From Desulfobulbus sp. (lineage in GTDB: Bacteria > Desulfobacterota > Desulfobulbia > Desulfobulbales > Desulfobulbaceae), in contig JAQUEZ010000358.1 of the NCBI GenBank assembly GCA_028684915.1, positions 1-5,239 on the forward strand: a DNA stretch of 5,239 nucleotides. Reading direction: 5' to 3'. Position numbers and translations under genes: made by a program. The notes below the pieces were generated by a model. The model saw only the letters and a program-made list of their open reading frames with translations, had not been told where the DNA came from and did not search any database. Shown piece by piece: positions 5,202 through 5,239 of the stretch; the stretch's first letter is position 1; each line of letters starts with the position of its first letter.

Positions 5202-5239
5202 ACGGAGAAGTGGGAGAAGCTTTTGAAGTTACGGCAGGT
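5202..5239. other. Chromosomal flank, no gene seen
   Basis: These last bases upstream of the tRNA promoter show no open frame or motif that I can support. If the tRNA marks the junction, this is host chromosome rather than element DNA. Confidence 0.4.

Noticed and set aside
1..5239. CRISPR array, insertion sequence, toxin-antitoxin or defence genes
   Set aside because: No regular spaced repeats, no transposase motif and no recognisable toxin or defence domain were found on either strand.

Overview
The window looks like the right-hand end of an integrated conjugative or mobilisable element (ICE or genomic island) inserted at a tRNA-Leu(UAA) gene. Gene content does not fix the host. G+C-rich tra-type genes, GGAGG-type ribosome binding sites and a tRNA gene with encoded CCA and consensus sigma70 boxes suggest a proteobacterium. 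A delta-proteobacterial (Desulfobacterota-like) or gamma-proteobacterial host is my guess, not something the sequence shows.

Layout from left to right. (1) Bases 1-3501 hold a tight plus-strand cluster of four genes: the C-terminal part of a TraD/VirD4-type coupling ATPase cut by the window edge, a membrane-anchored HD-domain protein, a four-helix membrane protein, and a 133-residue protein I cannot name. The first three are joined by TGATG stop/start overlaps, and the fourth follows after 20 bases with a strong ribosome binding site. (2) Bases 3502-3597 are a short spacer opening with a perfect 13-bp hairpin. (3) Bases 3598-3882 encode an HU-family DNA-binding protein. (4) Bases 3860-4912 on the minus strand encode a complete tyrosine recombinase (integrase) whose 3' end overlaps the HU gene by 23 bases tail to tail. 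(5) Bases 4913-5076 hold the integrase leader, with two pairs of short tandem repeats, and an intrinsic terminator. (6) Bases 5077-5162 on the minus strand are tRNA-Leu(UAA), with a near-consensus promoter at 5173-5201 that should lie on the chromosomal side of the junction.

How the parts may work together. The coupling ATPase would bring DNA to a type IV secretion channel. The HD protein shares the general layout of MobH/TraI_2 relaxases (HD core plus C-terminal domain), but the histidine cluster I would expect for that family is not visible, so relaxase activity is unproven. The integrase most likely recombines at the 3' part of the tRNA gene, with the HU-like protein a plausible architectural helper. 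Integrase and tRNA point the same way, so the terminator between them would shield the integrase from tRNA transcription while the element is integrated. No excisionase, oriT, cargo gene, CRISPR array or insertion sequence was recognised. The integrase region is visibly richer in A+T than the transfer genes, consistent with modular assembly.
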